DNA of 64,000 nt from Nitzschia sp. pyKryTriq1 (GCA_956465555.1 OY101127.1:434001-498000), one strand, 5' to 3'; counted from the stretch's first letter, positions 51,194 through 62,501 are shown. The notes: generated from the sequence alone by a model not told the origin. Numbers and translations: made by a program.

Positions 51194-54105
51194 TCAATCT
51201 TGACCTTCTGGAAGGCGTAGCAAATCGTGAATCCGGCCACTTTCAAATTCGAGACGCAAGCACAAGTACGATTTCGTATCCTCGAGCGTCAAATCCCAGT
51301 TGCCCTTCCGTTTGGAGGCTGTGACCAAATCCAAGACATCTTCCAAGTCATCCACGTTCAAAAGTTTGGCAATCTGCATTAATCGAGCCAAGGGAGTACA
51401 TGCCCGAACCAAGACAACGTTGGAATGATACTCCTGAGCATCCAATCGATCTTTGGCGTAATTGAGCAAGTCACGCATGTCCGAATCCAAACTGAGAGCT
51501 CCCAAGGCAGTGAAACGGCACTGCAAGAAGTAGAAAAAATAAAAACTAGATTGTGAACAGATTCCATATGCCAACAGCACACATGCGCGCGCGTAATGGA
51601 TGTTTTCAGAGAGGAGCAAGTCGTACCTTTTTCAGCGAAACTTCGAGGCGTTTGGCGACAGTTCCAAGAACTTCCAAGACCAATTCATCTGAAAGACGAG
51701 GTGCCAAGTGGGAGCAAAGCGGAAGAATCAAGTCGTCTAGACAAGTGCACCTGTCGAGAGGAAGAAACCACACACAATAAGACGAGGTGAACATATTCTT
51801 CCAAAATGATGAATCTCACGTACAATCGAGAAATATATCCTTCACTGACTTCCAACAAGTGATAGGCTTCTTCGTCCAAATCGTAATTCATACGGACCAT
51901 ATGCCGGTCGGCTGCTTTGGTTCCTCCCATGACAGACGTAAATCCTGCAGCTCCGACTTGATCTCCCCCTACAGCATCCGTGACAATTGCACGGATCCGT
52001 GGTTTCATGACACCCACCAGCGATTCGACAGCGTTCTTGCTGGAAACTTCAAAGACTTGGGCGACGGGCGATAAGGAAGTCACACACATTTGCAATTGCT
52101 CCGTTTCGTGTGTATTAGGTGGAAATCCCTTGGCGACTTGATTTTTCAAGATCGTTTCGAGTTCGGCCGTGTGCTGGGCGGCCACATACAAATCATTCAA
52201 GGTTGCACACGCCAAGGCGATGCCTTGTTGAATTTCCAATTGCCGTTGGGCGGTATCCAATTTCTTTTTGGCAGCTGTTGCTGCCGCTACGGTTTGTTGT
52301 CCTTGTCGAATAATTTGGGTCGTGGCATAGTTGAAGAGCCCGGCCGACCCTTCCAGCAAACCTTCCCCCGGTTTCAACGCCGTGACGCCCCAGTCTTCAG
52401 CGCGACGGGCCAAAAACTCCACCAGCACCCCCCGTAAGCAATCGACGCAATAGTTGGTCATGGCCGAGGCCGTCCCGGTGTGGCCCGTGGCAAAGGCACG
52501 TTGGACCGCCCGACGAGCTGCATACAAACAAGATTCCACGACGGACGTCTGGGCGGCCCGATTCCCGACGGAGGGAGAGTGGGCCTTGGAGGCAGCACCG
52601 AGTGGAGAAAGGTATCGGGAGGGATCCTCTTCGATGGGAGTCACAAATGCCCGTTGCATGGATGCCAACAAAAGACAGCGCTCGATGACACTGTAGTAGC
52701 CCCCGACTTCGGCCAAAATTTCTTGTAATTGCGTATGCGCCGGCAAAATCTCCAACGGTTGGTAGTCTTCATTTTCGTCATCTTCTTCTTCCTTCTGCTC
52801 GGCCGCTGACATGCCCGTGGACCATTCCTTGCGCTCGCGTTCTCGTTGGCGTTCGTCTTTTTGTTGTTCATAGCGCATAGCCCTTGCCTTGTTGACCTCC
52901 TTCACTGTATGTTGAATGAAGCGTGTGTAGGATTCCGCATGTTGCAACATGAGAGCGGCTTCTTCCATAGCCGCATCAACATCTCCCAGCGTCCCCACCT
53001 GGCTGGTAAATCCACAATCGTCTCCTTCTTCTAATTCGTCTTGGGAAAAGCCACCTGCACTGTATCGATCTTCCAGCAACACATATACCTGTTGGGCATT
53101 TTTGCTACACACCCCAAGTTGGCGACTGGAAATGTAGGCCTGAAAGAGTGGCGACACGGCTTGTTCGACTTGGACATGGACAAGCTGTACGACGGCCGCA
53201 TCTCCCGCCGCCTTGTGCAAACAGTGACTGACCATGGGCAAATGATGTCGCAAGGTGGTGACGGCGGCATTGTAGACGCGCGCCATTGGAACATACGGCG
53301 GTTTCTTGTTGTCGTCAGGATTGACGGTCGCCGCTTGACCCAATTGTTGCGACAAGATGTTTCTGAGAAATCGCAAATACAATTCGACTGCTTCTTGTTC
53401 CAACTGTACCATTTGCACGAGAGGAGTCAGCTTGCCGAGTTTCATCATATCTGACTCTTCGACGGCGGCTTGATAGTCCTGTAAGAGCGTCTGTTTCAAG
53501 GCCCGTTGCGTGGATTCCAGCTGCGTGACGGTATATTCTCCCGCATACGCCTTGGCTCGCTCCGTCAATCGTTTCCAATCGTCTCTTTGGAGGGTGTACT
53601 CGCGAATCGCTTTGGCGGCATCTTCCCAGCGCTGCGCACTCAACGCTTGCGCCGCCGTATCGGAAGCCTTGCGCAAAATGAGCGCCGTCTCGACATCCAG
53701 AGCGTGCTCTTCCAAGTCTCGTTTCTCTTGTTCCAGCAGCTTGATTTCCTGCGAGGCCTGTGATCCTCCCGACGCGATTTTGGTAAGGGAATGCAAGATG
53801 GAATCGCTGCACGCCGTGGCGGTGGCAACGGGGTGCGAATCGAGATCTTGCGTATTGGGCAGTCGATGCAACAATTCTGGCAATTCCACCGTTTGATAGT
53901 GATCAAGTTCCTGGTACAATTGTGTTGCCAGATATTCTGCCCTCGCAGAAGAATGATTGGCGAGGGCCAAGAGGGCTTGGTAAGGATCGGGTGAATCCAA
54001 GGCCTCAACCATGTTTTGGGGCACTGAATGATCTTGACGATCTACTACTAGATCTGCTTCATAGGACCCTGCGGCTTTGGCGGATGTCGCCGTGTCTGCC
54101 GTCAT
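51194..54105 (-). CDS. COG4: Conserved oligomeric Golgi complex subunit 4
   Basis: Exons 54105-51824, 51750-51627 and 51520-51194 encode 910 residues. The first exon carries the COG4 core: LLALANHSSARAEYLATQLY, ILHSLTKIASGGSQASQEIK, LVQMVQLEQEAVELYLRFL, and YINRL-type end (SEGYISRL). The splice choice ISR|LCTCLDDLILPL and LKK|CRFTALGALSLDSDM restores the family's C-terminal sequence, including the R-F-x-x-L-G-x-L-x-L-D-x-(E/D)-x-R motif. COG4 is a subunit of the COG tether that guides intra-Golgi vesicle return. The first donor is GTACGT, chosen because it alone keeps the frame. The N-terminal ATG at 54105 starts MTADTATSAKAAGS; the frame is open further upstream but has no ATG. Confidence 0.9.
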
Positions 54106-54517
54106 GGTACTGTATTTTAAAAGCACAAGCAGAGGCGGTGGGACACGCACTACTCCCGATAGTTTAAGACTGTGCAATGAGTAGTCGACGGGTTAGTTTG
54201 ATTGATTATGGCAAATGGCTAATAATGACAGAGAGAGAGAAACCAGAGGAAAGAAGGTACGAGTACGAGTACGAGTACTCGTACCGTCCAGGAGTACAAG
54301 AGTACCTGGTACCAGGTACGGTAGACAGAAGACCAGGAACGGTTCACAAACTCGCAAAAACTGAATCTGTCACGTCTGTCCATCGCGCAAGTTTTAGAAG
54401 ATTGGGCATATATATATTTGGGTACGACATCTTTAGGACACACGACGGATTACAAGCAATGCGAGGTCTGTCATCAATCACGAGGTTTGTGACGCCTCGC
54501 GAATACATATCATACAT

Positions 54518-54551
54518 CGCGACGCGTCGCGTGGCGCGTCGCGACGCGCCA
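54518..54551. repeat. Two adjacent CG-rich perfect palindromes
   Basis: CGCGACGCGTCGCG (14 bases) is immediately followed by the 20-base palindrome TGGCGCGTCGCGACGCGCCA. Both read identically on the two strands. The CpG density is unlike the surrounding AT-richer DNA. Confidence 0.9.
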
Positions 54552-54780
54552 CGAGCGCCACGATCCACGATGATGATGTGATCAAGATACATAGAACGAA
54601 TGGATGATGCGGAATTTTCGATTCTTCTTGCGGTCTCTCGTTTCTTCCTCTTGCCCGCAGATAGTACCTGGGACGTACCATTCAAAAAACGAACGGCCCA
54701 CAAAACTATCAAGAAAATGACCTACTTCAGAAAAAACGACCCCCTCAAACCACCTGCTTCAGAAATAACACCCTATAGCA

Positions 54781-54799
54781 CCCCCCCCCCCCCCCCCCC
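54781..54799 (+). repeat. Poly-C run
   Basis: Nineteen consecutive C inside a short degenerate repeat of CCACCTACTTCAGAAAAAA-type units. Length is uncertain in raw reads. G-quadruplex formation on the minus strand is possible. Confidence 0.9.
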
Positions 54800-55148
54800 A
54801 AAACCACCTACTTCAGAAAAAATGACCCCCTTTGTGGGTGGTTTTATGGGTCTTTTTGTTGCCCTAAAGAAGTCAACAAGGTACCTGGTTTAACGACCAG
54901 CGAAGAGGAGTCGGAGTTTTTGCGTGACTGACGTACGGACCAGATGTTCGCCTGATTCACGTTCGTTAACGCGTATGAGCACTCTGTCTAGTCTCGTAGT
55001 GAATGTACGTACAAACGTACCGGTACCGGTAGACCCACTGTACAGTTACTATTATCAGTCAGTGCTGGTAGACGGTAGACGAGTTGGAACACGGAGATGA
55101 AACGCATTCCTTCGTTCATTATTTCGTGCTTGTTGCGTTGTTCCATGG

Positions 55149-56534
55149 ATGGAGTTAGGGTCTAGAGTACTCGTAGAAGTTCCCAGTAATTCCTCAACCA
55201 TGGCACCCAGAGACCCAAGCACCCTCTACGGGCTAGCGACTTCTCCAAATGGCCACATCGAAATGGAAGAAAAAAGGAATTTCAGTTTTGACAAGGAAAG
55301 GCACCGCCAGAAGTGCAGATATTCCTGGATCGAACTCAATCGCCTCGAGCAACGCCGTCGGGCCATTTTGAAACGAGTGGAACTCCCCTTTCGGCGAATC
55401 ATTTTTTATTGGGATGGAACCTGCTTGCGAGCTCTCTCGAGGGATTGGCTGATATGGATCACCATTGTTCTCTATGTTTTTATTCGCACGCTGGCGTGGC
55501 TGGATATGGTGCCAAGGGTGGTGGACGAACTCGGGAGCCGAGACACCGGCGTGCTAGGGGGCTTTCTCTCTTTCTTCTTGGTATTATTCGTCAATCAAAC
55601 CAACAGTCGATTTAACTCAATGTACATGGAATCGATGTCGTGTGAAAAGTTTATCACGGATATTGCTTCCATTGCGACGACTAGCTTTCCTCGCGCCAAT
55701 GCTTTGAGGATTGTCCGCTACTTGAATGCTGCCCATGTGGCAGGATACACGGGGTTGTCCAAAATTTACAGCAAGGCTTCCTTTTTCGACGAGATTAACA
55801 GGCGTCTCAAGCTTTTGACGCCACGAGAAATGATGAGAATGGACGAACTGGATATGGATAACGGGAGTGATGCCGCGAGAGAGATCTTGACATGGTGCAT
55901 GCGAGAAGTGAAAGTGGCGAGACAGAAAGGATACATTGAGCCCCGGGATGCTTCCGGGTTGAGCGAAAAGGTACTGGGTTTGGGAACCCATATGGACAAT
56001 CTCTACGCGTACACGGACCAGCCAGTTCATTTTTATTACATTCACTTTCTCTGTCTCTTGTCGGCACTCTATCTACCCTTGTTTGCCTTGAGTAGCGCCT
56101 ACTCGGCTGGATTTGGAGAAGATATGCACGTGACGACGGATCTTCTTTTGGGTCTCATTGTGCTGTTGCAGGCCTTTTTTGTCATTGGGTTGCGTCTTTT
56201 GGGGCAACAGATGGTGGATCCCTACGGTAAGTGAGGTGTTGAACGGAAATTGTTTTGTTGATGTGGCAAACAAACGCCAAAGATAGACTACTGAAGTTTT
56301 CAGTGCTAACTGCAACCTCCCAACAACACAGGCGACGACCTGGAAGATTTGAGTGTTTTGTATTATGTCTGGTCCACTGCTGGAGCTACAAAGAATATCT
56401 TGAATGCCCAATATCCTGACGAGGTGGATCCGCAAGAAGAAGAAAATCTCGCGCGGGGACAAGCTCCTGTTGACACGAGTTGTGGGCCATCGGAACACTT
56501 TCCATTGAACCCTGACACTAGGCCCCTTGTATGA
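55149..56534 (+). CDS. Bestrophin-like anion channel
   Basis: Exons 55149-56226 and 56332-56534 give 426 residues. The pattern is that of bestrophin/UPF0187 proteins: an N-terminal region with LKRVELPFRRIIFYWDG, hydrophobic helix WLIWITIVLYVFIRTLAWL, GFLSFFLVLFVNQTNSRF with the conserved S-R-(F/Y) pore region, the middle helices, HFYYIHFLCLLSALYLPLFA, and LLLGLIVLLQAFFVIGLRLL before DPYGDDLEDL, which is rebuilt exactly across the intron. Bestrophins conduct chloride/bicarbonate; diatom forms have been linked to thylakoid or pyrenoid bicarbonate supply, which is only a family-level possibility here. No signal peptide is seen. The in-frame ATG at 55200 has a better start context and may be the real start. 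Confidence 0.8.
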
Positions 56535-56765
56535 TTGGTATTTCCGGTTGGTACAAGTTCATTTTCACCAGAACACGAGTACGCGGTTGTACCAGCCAAC
56601 GAAGTGATATACCCGTACGAGTGCCGACACACTGTAGCGGTAATGGTGGCTTGCCACTTCTTGTGGCCCTGAGATCGTTATTCATTAAATACCAAACGTA
56701 CACCGCCAGAGGCTAGAACATCTCCATATGAGTGCTGTGAAGTAGTGAAGATGAGATATCAGATA

Positions 56766-59158
56766 TCATGGTTGATATCTTCGCACGACCAGTGTCACAG
56801 TAGATGGCGCCGACTTGACCAGTGTCAAGGCCTTTTGTAGGTCTGGATTGTCGAGAAAATTGATGCCATTGATAGATTCCACCAAGTCTTTCACTTGGAG
56901 ATCGGTGTTAGCAAACAGACTCGTGGGAGCAATCGATTGAACATATAATCTCCCATCTCCGACTAGCAAGGAAACTCCCAATCGTTCCTCTGGTGAATCT
57001 TTGCATATGGTGATTATCAGTTGTTTGCCTTCACCCGCAATGTGGCGAAAGCCATAGTCTTTACGAGAAGAGATGATAGTATAAGAGAAAAACAAGAAAA
57101 GAATGGATGTCTATAGACGGGAGCCACTCACCATAATCTCCTTCTTTCATTTGTCGCCGCTCTTGGCTTTGTAGTTGATCCAATGCGTTGCCCCAGGCAA
57201 TTGCCGTCGGATCTGCCTCGGTGTCAAAAAAGACACTGGTCGAGTTGCGTCGCACCATCTCGGCAATCAATTTTTCAGGAGTCGTGCCCTGAGTCTCCGG
57301 CAAGACCAATAATGCATACAGAAAGCAGCATGCCAAGATCAAAGCAAAGGGGGCAAAGGAAAAGGCGCCCAAATATTTGTTCATGTAGGGAAACACCAAG
57401 CCCACGATAAAGTTGCATGCCCAGTTGAGTTGTGAACACAGGGACATGGCAGTTGCCACGTACTTCCCTTCAAACATCTCGGCAACAATCAACCAAGGAA
57501 TTGGTCCAAGACCGATCTCGAAAAAGGACACATACGTATTGACTGCCACAAGAGCCAGAGCGTTGCTGAAGTAACCAAGAAGCGACATGACAATAACGAT
57601 GCAAGAAAGAAACATCCCCCCCGACGACCAGAGAATTAACGCCCGACGCCCTGTCGAGTCCATTAAGAGCAGTGCAATGTAGGTTGCGATGACATTGACG
57701 CCCCCGACAATCGTCGTTCCTACCAGTGGGTTGTCAATGACCCCCTCGAAGAAAGACGTGGAATAGTAAAACACTGCGTTGATACCGGAAAACTGCTGGG
57801 ACATTTGTAGAACGAGACTTGAGAAGAGTAGTATCCGAATATTCTTGCGGGCAATCATTTCTCGAATAATAGAATGTTGCGATTTTCGCTCGTCTTGATG
57901 CTGTGCAGCTTCGCCAAGAATGTAATTTCCAATTTCGTGCTCCACCTCGTGTTCATGCTGGTGACCGCGGAGCCGTTGAATGATGGAACGCGCCAGTTGA
58001 GACTTTGGATCGTGATTCAAGAGCCATCTTGGACTCTCGAGCAAGTAGGGGGACGCAAGAATCTGAATTAGTGCCATTATAGGTGTGACGGCAAAAAGGT
58101 AACGCCACTTTGACTCGGTGGCAAACGGAAAGGCCAGAACATCCGCAATAAAAATACCGATCACCATGGCAAACTGAGTCAACGTTCCCAAAGCTCCCCG
58201 AAGCCGCGGCGGAGCTATTTCCCCGAGGTAAATCGGAACCAACACGGAAGAGAATCCACTGGCGAAACCAATTATGAATCTCGACAATACAATGATATAC
58301 ATATTCGACGCACAGGTTTGTAGCACCCCCCCCAACAGGAACGACCAAACATCAATTAAAAGAGCTCCTCGACGTCCACGATGATCTGCCATTTTCCCTC
58401 CGACCACCGCGCCCAAGGGTCCGCCTACAGCAAAAGCAGCAACAGCCTGTGTGAAGACATGCAAACAATATTCTACGTGAGCGCCAGCATCGGAGCAAAG
58501 CAATTAAATGAACACCACATCAGTTTTCAATGCTTACGAGAGACCATAATCCAGTCGAATGGCCTGGAAAGACCACTTTTTCGGGAGCATTCATCACGCC
58601 TGTATTGTAGCCGACACTGAACTGCGAAGCCGTCGCCACAATTACAGCCAGCAGAAACGACGCTGTCAAGCGGTCGGTGGAATCCACTTTGTCGAGTTCG
58701 TCAAGAATCATGGCACTGGCCTTGCTTGACATCTTCTTCTTTTCTTTCTCATCCCATTCGGGGTGGCTCTGTACATTAATCTTTGCTGCATAGGAAGCAA
58801 ATGCTTGTCGCACCTCCCTTTCTCTGGCCTGCAACCCAAAGACGGCGGTAAACGGAACTTGGGTGTACAATTCTTGTCGACCTAGCTCGACCGGTGTAAG
58901 ATACGACGGCTTGCCATCACCAGATATGCTGTACGATTTCGGCAGCATCCCAGGTGCGACTGGAAATGGCGGTTCGACAAATCGAAAGGTACCCATCGTG
59001 ATGGCTCGAGTGTGCCCGCGGCTGCTTCGTTGCTTTTCTCGCTCGAAGGCTGCGACGGTCGGGTCGGCAGTGCCATACCGAACTACTGGATCTATTGCCC
59101 TACCATTGTTATCCTCGAGTAAGCTTTGCTTCTCTACTTCATCGTTGTTACCACTCAT
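56766..59158 (-). CDS. Sugar porter (MFS) with a C-terminal PDZ domain
   Basis: Exons 59158-58538, 58446-57132 and 57058-56766 encode 742 residues. The transporter has the sugar-porter signatures [53 protein letters not shown], and [11 protein letters not shown] (the P-E-T-x-G loop), with about twelve hydrophobic helices; the GLUT-like cytosolic loop is [13 protein letters not shown]. The third exon, joined in phase at [15 protein letters not shown], encodes a separate module: [56 protein letters not shown], the layout of a PDZ domain with a G-(V/L)-x-L-like carboxylate loop. The long N-terminal tail (about 150 residues) is soluble. Sugar transport is predicted; whether it is plasma-membrane or vacuolar is unknown. 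Confidence 0.85.
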
Positions 59159-59812
59159 CTTTGGTCGAACTATGTTTTCGATGCATGTAGACTAGTGCAA
59201 GAAGAATTCGAATGGAAATTTTAATGGCAAAACAGGCAAAAGGCAAAAGGCGAAAGGCAAAAGAACAAGAACCATGCAAGGCGGGAAAACGGAGACCAGA
59301 ACGAACTGGGAGAAGATCTGGTTGCCGCGTGCGCCGGCCGGCCGACGAGAATGGTGGATCTTTGGATAGAAGGTCGGCTGGCTCGCAGTTGTCTTTTTAA
59401 TCGGATGGTTCGAGCGACTGTACGTACTGTACAACATACAGTACCTCTAGAGGCCATAAATTTTTGGAAGACATAAAATCAGTCGACGAGTATAAGTAGA
59501 GTGGGGAGCGCTCTAGATTGCAAATACTGTCTAGCCTCAACAATTTTCTACTGAGCAGCAGCAACAGCAAGCTCAGGCGAATCAATAGGAAGTTCTACGA
59601 GTAGCACGTTGTTATTGGCTGGTACACAGGGCTGCAACTATTGAAAGCGACAGGTCGTGACGACAAGAAGAGGCATCTATGCACCACTGCTTGGACTTGC
59701 CGTGCAATATGCTATTCCTTTGCTGACGGCCACAACACTGGAGCGTTCTGAGCTCTGCTTCAATGAAGATTCACAAAGTTGCGTCCTTGGACCATGCCTA
59801 TCCCCGAATTAA
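59159..59812. other. Intergenic region, no feature seen
   Basis: Contains an AGGCAAAAGGC-rich stretch at 59230-59265 (short direct repeats) and no recognised gene. It lies upstream of the sugar porter and downstream of HPRT, both on the minus strand. Confidence 0.45.
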
Positions 59813-60685
59813 CTAGCCCAACGACTTGGCATCAAACTCAATACCCTTCTTAGAAATAACCCAAATATCCTTCAAATCCCGATACAATTCATTGTAGTCC
59901 AACCCATATCCAATGATGAAATGATTTGGGATTGAAAAGCCCGCATACTTGGCCTGGCATTTGGCCGGCTCGTCCAACCGTTTGACCAAAAGCGCGCATA
60001 CTTCCAGAGATCTCATGGTTTTCGCCTGTTCCTTCAAGATGGGCGCTAGATGAAACAATGTTGTTCCAGTATCAATAATATCTTCCACCAGAATCACATC
60101 CTTCTCCTCCAATTCTCCAGCTTTGAGTCCACCACCAATTTGGATTTTCCCCGTCGTGGATGCTCCTTCGTAGGACGAAACGCGCAAGAATTCCATATAA
60201 AAACCTTGTTTCAAATCCATCAATGCATCCAAGAGATGTTGATAGAACTAAGCAATCCCAGACATCATTTTAGATAATTTCTTGTGGAGGAAAGCAATAC
60301 ACCCAACCGACACTAGTGATTGGAAATAACCTACCGGGTTGGCACCCTTCAAGACGCAGAGCAAAACTGGTCGACGGCCCTTGTAGTCATCATGAATGAG
60401 TTTGGCAAGATCGCGAACTCGTGCTAATATCGTCTCACGTTTGATCATGAGGCTCTCCAAGTGACCTTCATATTCAGGAGGATAGAAGCAGCCCTATGTT
60501 ATGGAAATTAAAGAGGTGAGAGGACGCGAGTTGTCAGCAACATGCGGCATGACGTACGCGAATTGTACAAGTATGCGTATGTGACGGGATCGCCACGAAG
60601 GCTTAAACAAATCATACTTCATTGACTGACTCACAGAGAAACCGCCTGTTTGCGGCTCTTCGGGGATGATAATTGGCTCCAACAT
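59813..60685 (-). CDS. HPRT: Hypoxanthine-guanine phosphoribosyltransferase
   Basis: Exons 60685-60635, 60493-60335 and 60247-59813 encode 214 residues, close to the family's 215-220. Joins read QTGGFS|GCFYPPEYEGHLES and VLKGANP|FYQHLLDAL in phase. The PRPP-binding motif VILVEDIIDTGTTL (about 128-141) contains the two acidic residues and T-G-T that bind PRPP. LLCVLKGANPFYQHL is the purine-side loop 1 with the cis-type K-G, and IPNHFIIGYGLDYNELYRDL the C-terminal base-recognition block. The enzyme salvages hypoxanthine and guanine to IMP and GMP in the cytosol. Three short introns in 870 bases make it the most intron-dense small gene in the window. Confidence 0.95.
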
Positions 60686-61140
60686 GGCACTGGGAAGAGA
60701 GTGAGTGAAAGCTGTGAAAAGGTGAACTACTACCTGTTTGTTGTTGTTCCGCATACCGGTATGTACCTACCGGTATGAGTACCAGTGTTTTACTGGTTTT
60801 CGGCGTTACAAAACGACCCAATCTTACGTACTTTCGACAGGCACAATCGACCCCTTCAGACTGTCCAGCCCCTTTCGTACGAACATGGTTGCAATCACTG
60901 ATAATAAACGAAGTCATCGAACTATTACTTGGGGGTATCGCCTCCCTCTACCGGTAGTAATTGTCTGGAGAACGAAAGAGACCCAAAATTTTTTAATAAT
61001 TTCTCCGAACCGGTTTTCGGCCTTACCACGTAGGAGCTGGTACATTAACCAGGGGTCCATAGCGCGCGAAGAGCTCAGACGGGGTATGAAGCTTCGAGCT
61101 CCGGCAACTTCAGCAATCGTAGGGAGGGTGCTTCACTAAT

Positions 61141-61234
61141 TTACTTAACGAAATCATTCTCAATACGTTAAGTAATGGCGAATAGTGAGGCAGTTCGTTC
61201 CGAACTGCCTCAGTTCTTTGACGAACTGCCTCAC
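61141..61234. repeat. Nested inverted repeats
   Basis: TTACTTAACG at 61141-61150 pairs with CGTTAAGTAA at 61166-61175. GAGGCAGTTCG at 61187-61197 pairs with CGAACTGCCTC three bases later, and the 13-base GTGAGGCAGTTCG (61185-61197) pairs perfectly with CGAACTGCCTCAC at 61222-61234. Alternative hairpins are therefore possible. Confidence 0.85.
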
Positions 61235-61327
61235 CTAACTTGAGCTTGTGATTGGCTATCTAGAGCTCGCCGAGGAATCATCGTCGTCATCAATAACGCT
61301 CGTCCTCAATAACGCTCGCGTCATCAT

Positions 61328-61465
61328 ACGAACGAATGTACAACAATGTCTATTACTAGCGCTATCGCGTGAATGAATGTACAACAATGTCTATTACTAG
61401 CGCTATCGCGCGAACGAATGTACAAAAATGTCTATTACTAGCGCTATCGCGCGAACGAATAGACA
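61328..61465 (-). repeat. 41-bp minisatellite units, inverted second locus
   Basis: Three units with period 41 (core CTATTACTAGCGCTATCGCG at 61350, 61391 and 61432), the reverse complement of the array at 12.4 kb. The units are followed by an open frame that leads into the polyglutamine region. Confidence 0.9.
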
Positions 61466-61503
61466 ATAACGCTATTCGTACTCGTAATGCAATGTTCATG
61501 ATC

Positions 61504-61612
61504 ATGAAGACAGACAATGGACGATGCTTCCAAATAATCATGAACAATCCTTACATCAACAAAGATAAAAGTTATAAGTCAAAGGAGGCTGCTGCCAAGT
61601 CCCAAGAACGAC

Positions 61613-61643
<31 letters not shown>

Positions 61644-62130
61644 AAGACGCAACACGGCAGAGCCTGACAATGTGTGGGGTAAGAGTGGAACTTGACGCCA
61701 ATCGATTGCGAGAATTGGGCGTCAGAATAAAGAAAACGCTTTGTTTGTGGCAACTGGGAAAGAAACTCCAGCCAGAAGCAGCCTCCTATGGCATGGTAGC
61801 ACTATGCAAGCGGTATCTTGCTCGGACCGTGGACAAGGAAACCGCCCGATCCGACTGGACGCAGTATCCACTGCCAACAACAACATCTCAAGCACCATGG
61901 ATGCCAAGACAAAGGCCAAAAACGAATACTACAACTACGGTCTCGACTATGCCGGCGACGCTGTTCCCGATCCAATGGATCAGATTATGGGGAAGGCCTT
62001 GGCGATCACCTATGCGTACAACCAGCTTCGGCAAGGTAAGAAGCCCAAAAAGGAGGGCATTGTTTCATCCCGTCCTCCGTCCTCTCACAAACATGACTGG
62101 CCACCGTTGCTTTCCCCAATTTCCATCTGA
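61504..62130 (+). CDS. Possible polyglutamine-containing gene, model uncertain
   Basis: A reading frame through 61504-61678 ends in KEAAAKSQERLEQ, then a Q run from a CAG repeat, then RRNTAEPDNVW and a good donor (GGGTAAGA at 61678). A second exon from about 61864, preceded by GACGCAG, would continue VSTANNNISSTMDAKTKAKN and YYNYGLDYAGDAVPDPMDQI, then ALAITYAYNQLRQ, again followed by a donor-like GGTAAG at 62035. These two pieces join in phase, which argues for a real gene. The end is unclear: reading on gives a stop at 62130. Product unrecognised. An alternative is that only the short protein from ATG 61897 is real. Confidence 0.35.
61615..61643 (+). repeat. CAG microsatellite
   Basis: About nine CAG units in the glutamine frame of the possible gene at 61.5-62.1 kb. 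Such runs are unstable and may vary between strains. Confidence 0.9.
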
Positions 62131-62315
62131 CGTCACGTAGACGTACTACGCACGTACATAATAATTCGCGGACGGAGTCTTGTATTGGATCTCGGTGCAC
62201 GCGCGAGGACAGTGCGATGCCGATGACGTCAAAATCGGAGGCCATCTCAATCAATAAGTTCACTCATCACCGCACCCGACCCGCGCATCGGATCATCAAC
62301 GGATTTTGGGGCCCA

Positions 62316-62321
62316 TATAAA
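62316..62321 (+). promoter_or_regulatory. TATA-like box
   Basis: GCCCATATAAACCG lies 181 bases before the ATG at 62502 in a GC-richer stretch. If transcription starts about 30 bases downstream, the earlier in-frame ATG at 62217 would not be in the message, which supports 62502 as the start. Confidence 0.35.
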
Positions 62322-62501
62322 CCGACTCTGGACTCTGGAGACTGGAGAGTGGATAGTACGGTAGGTCGTACTACTGTACCTTTAGAGACTTGTTTTCCCA
62401 CTTTTTCACACAACTGGTTTAGGTCTGTCGTCAAGTTGTTTACATCCTTCATCTCTCGTTTCATATCGAAGAAGGAGTCAGTAATTCAAACAGTTTTCAA
62501 A

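Larger units (their letters stand above)
54106..55148. other. Repeat-dense intergenic region
   Basis: Divergent promoters of COG4 and the bestrophin-like gene should lie here. It contains a GGTACC/ACGAGTAC motif cluster (54255-54335), perfect CG-rich palindromes (54518-54551), a 19-base C run (54781-54799) inside degenerate ACTTCAGAAAAAA...CCCCC repeats (54720-54840), and more ACCGGTAC copies near 55018-55035. A short reading frame at 54600-54893 is low-complexity and not supported as a gene. Confidence 0.5.
60686..61503. other. Intergenic region with inverted repeats
   Basis: Contains ACCGGTAT/TACCGGTA motifs (60753-60782), a hairpin-rich region (61141-61234) and three units of the 41-bp repeat (61328-61465). 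No gene is recognised in the first 450 bases. Confidence 0.5.

Noticed and set aside
54600-54893. Small reading frame with proline run from poly-C
   Set aside because: The frame crosses a 19-base C run and degenerate short repeats; no protein-like conservation is visible.
62217-62501. Earlier ATG for the plastid membrane protein
   Set aside because: It would put the signal peptide at residue 100, and a TATA-like box at 62316 lies between the two ATGs.
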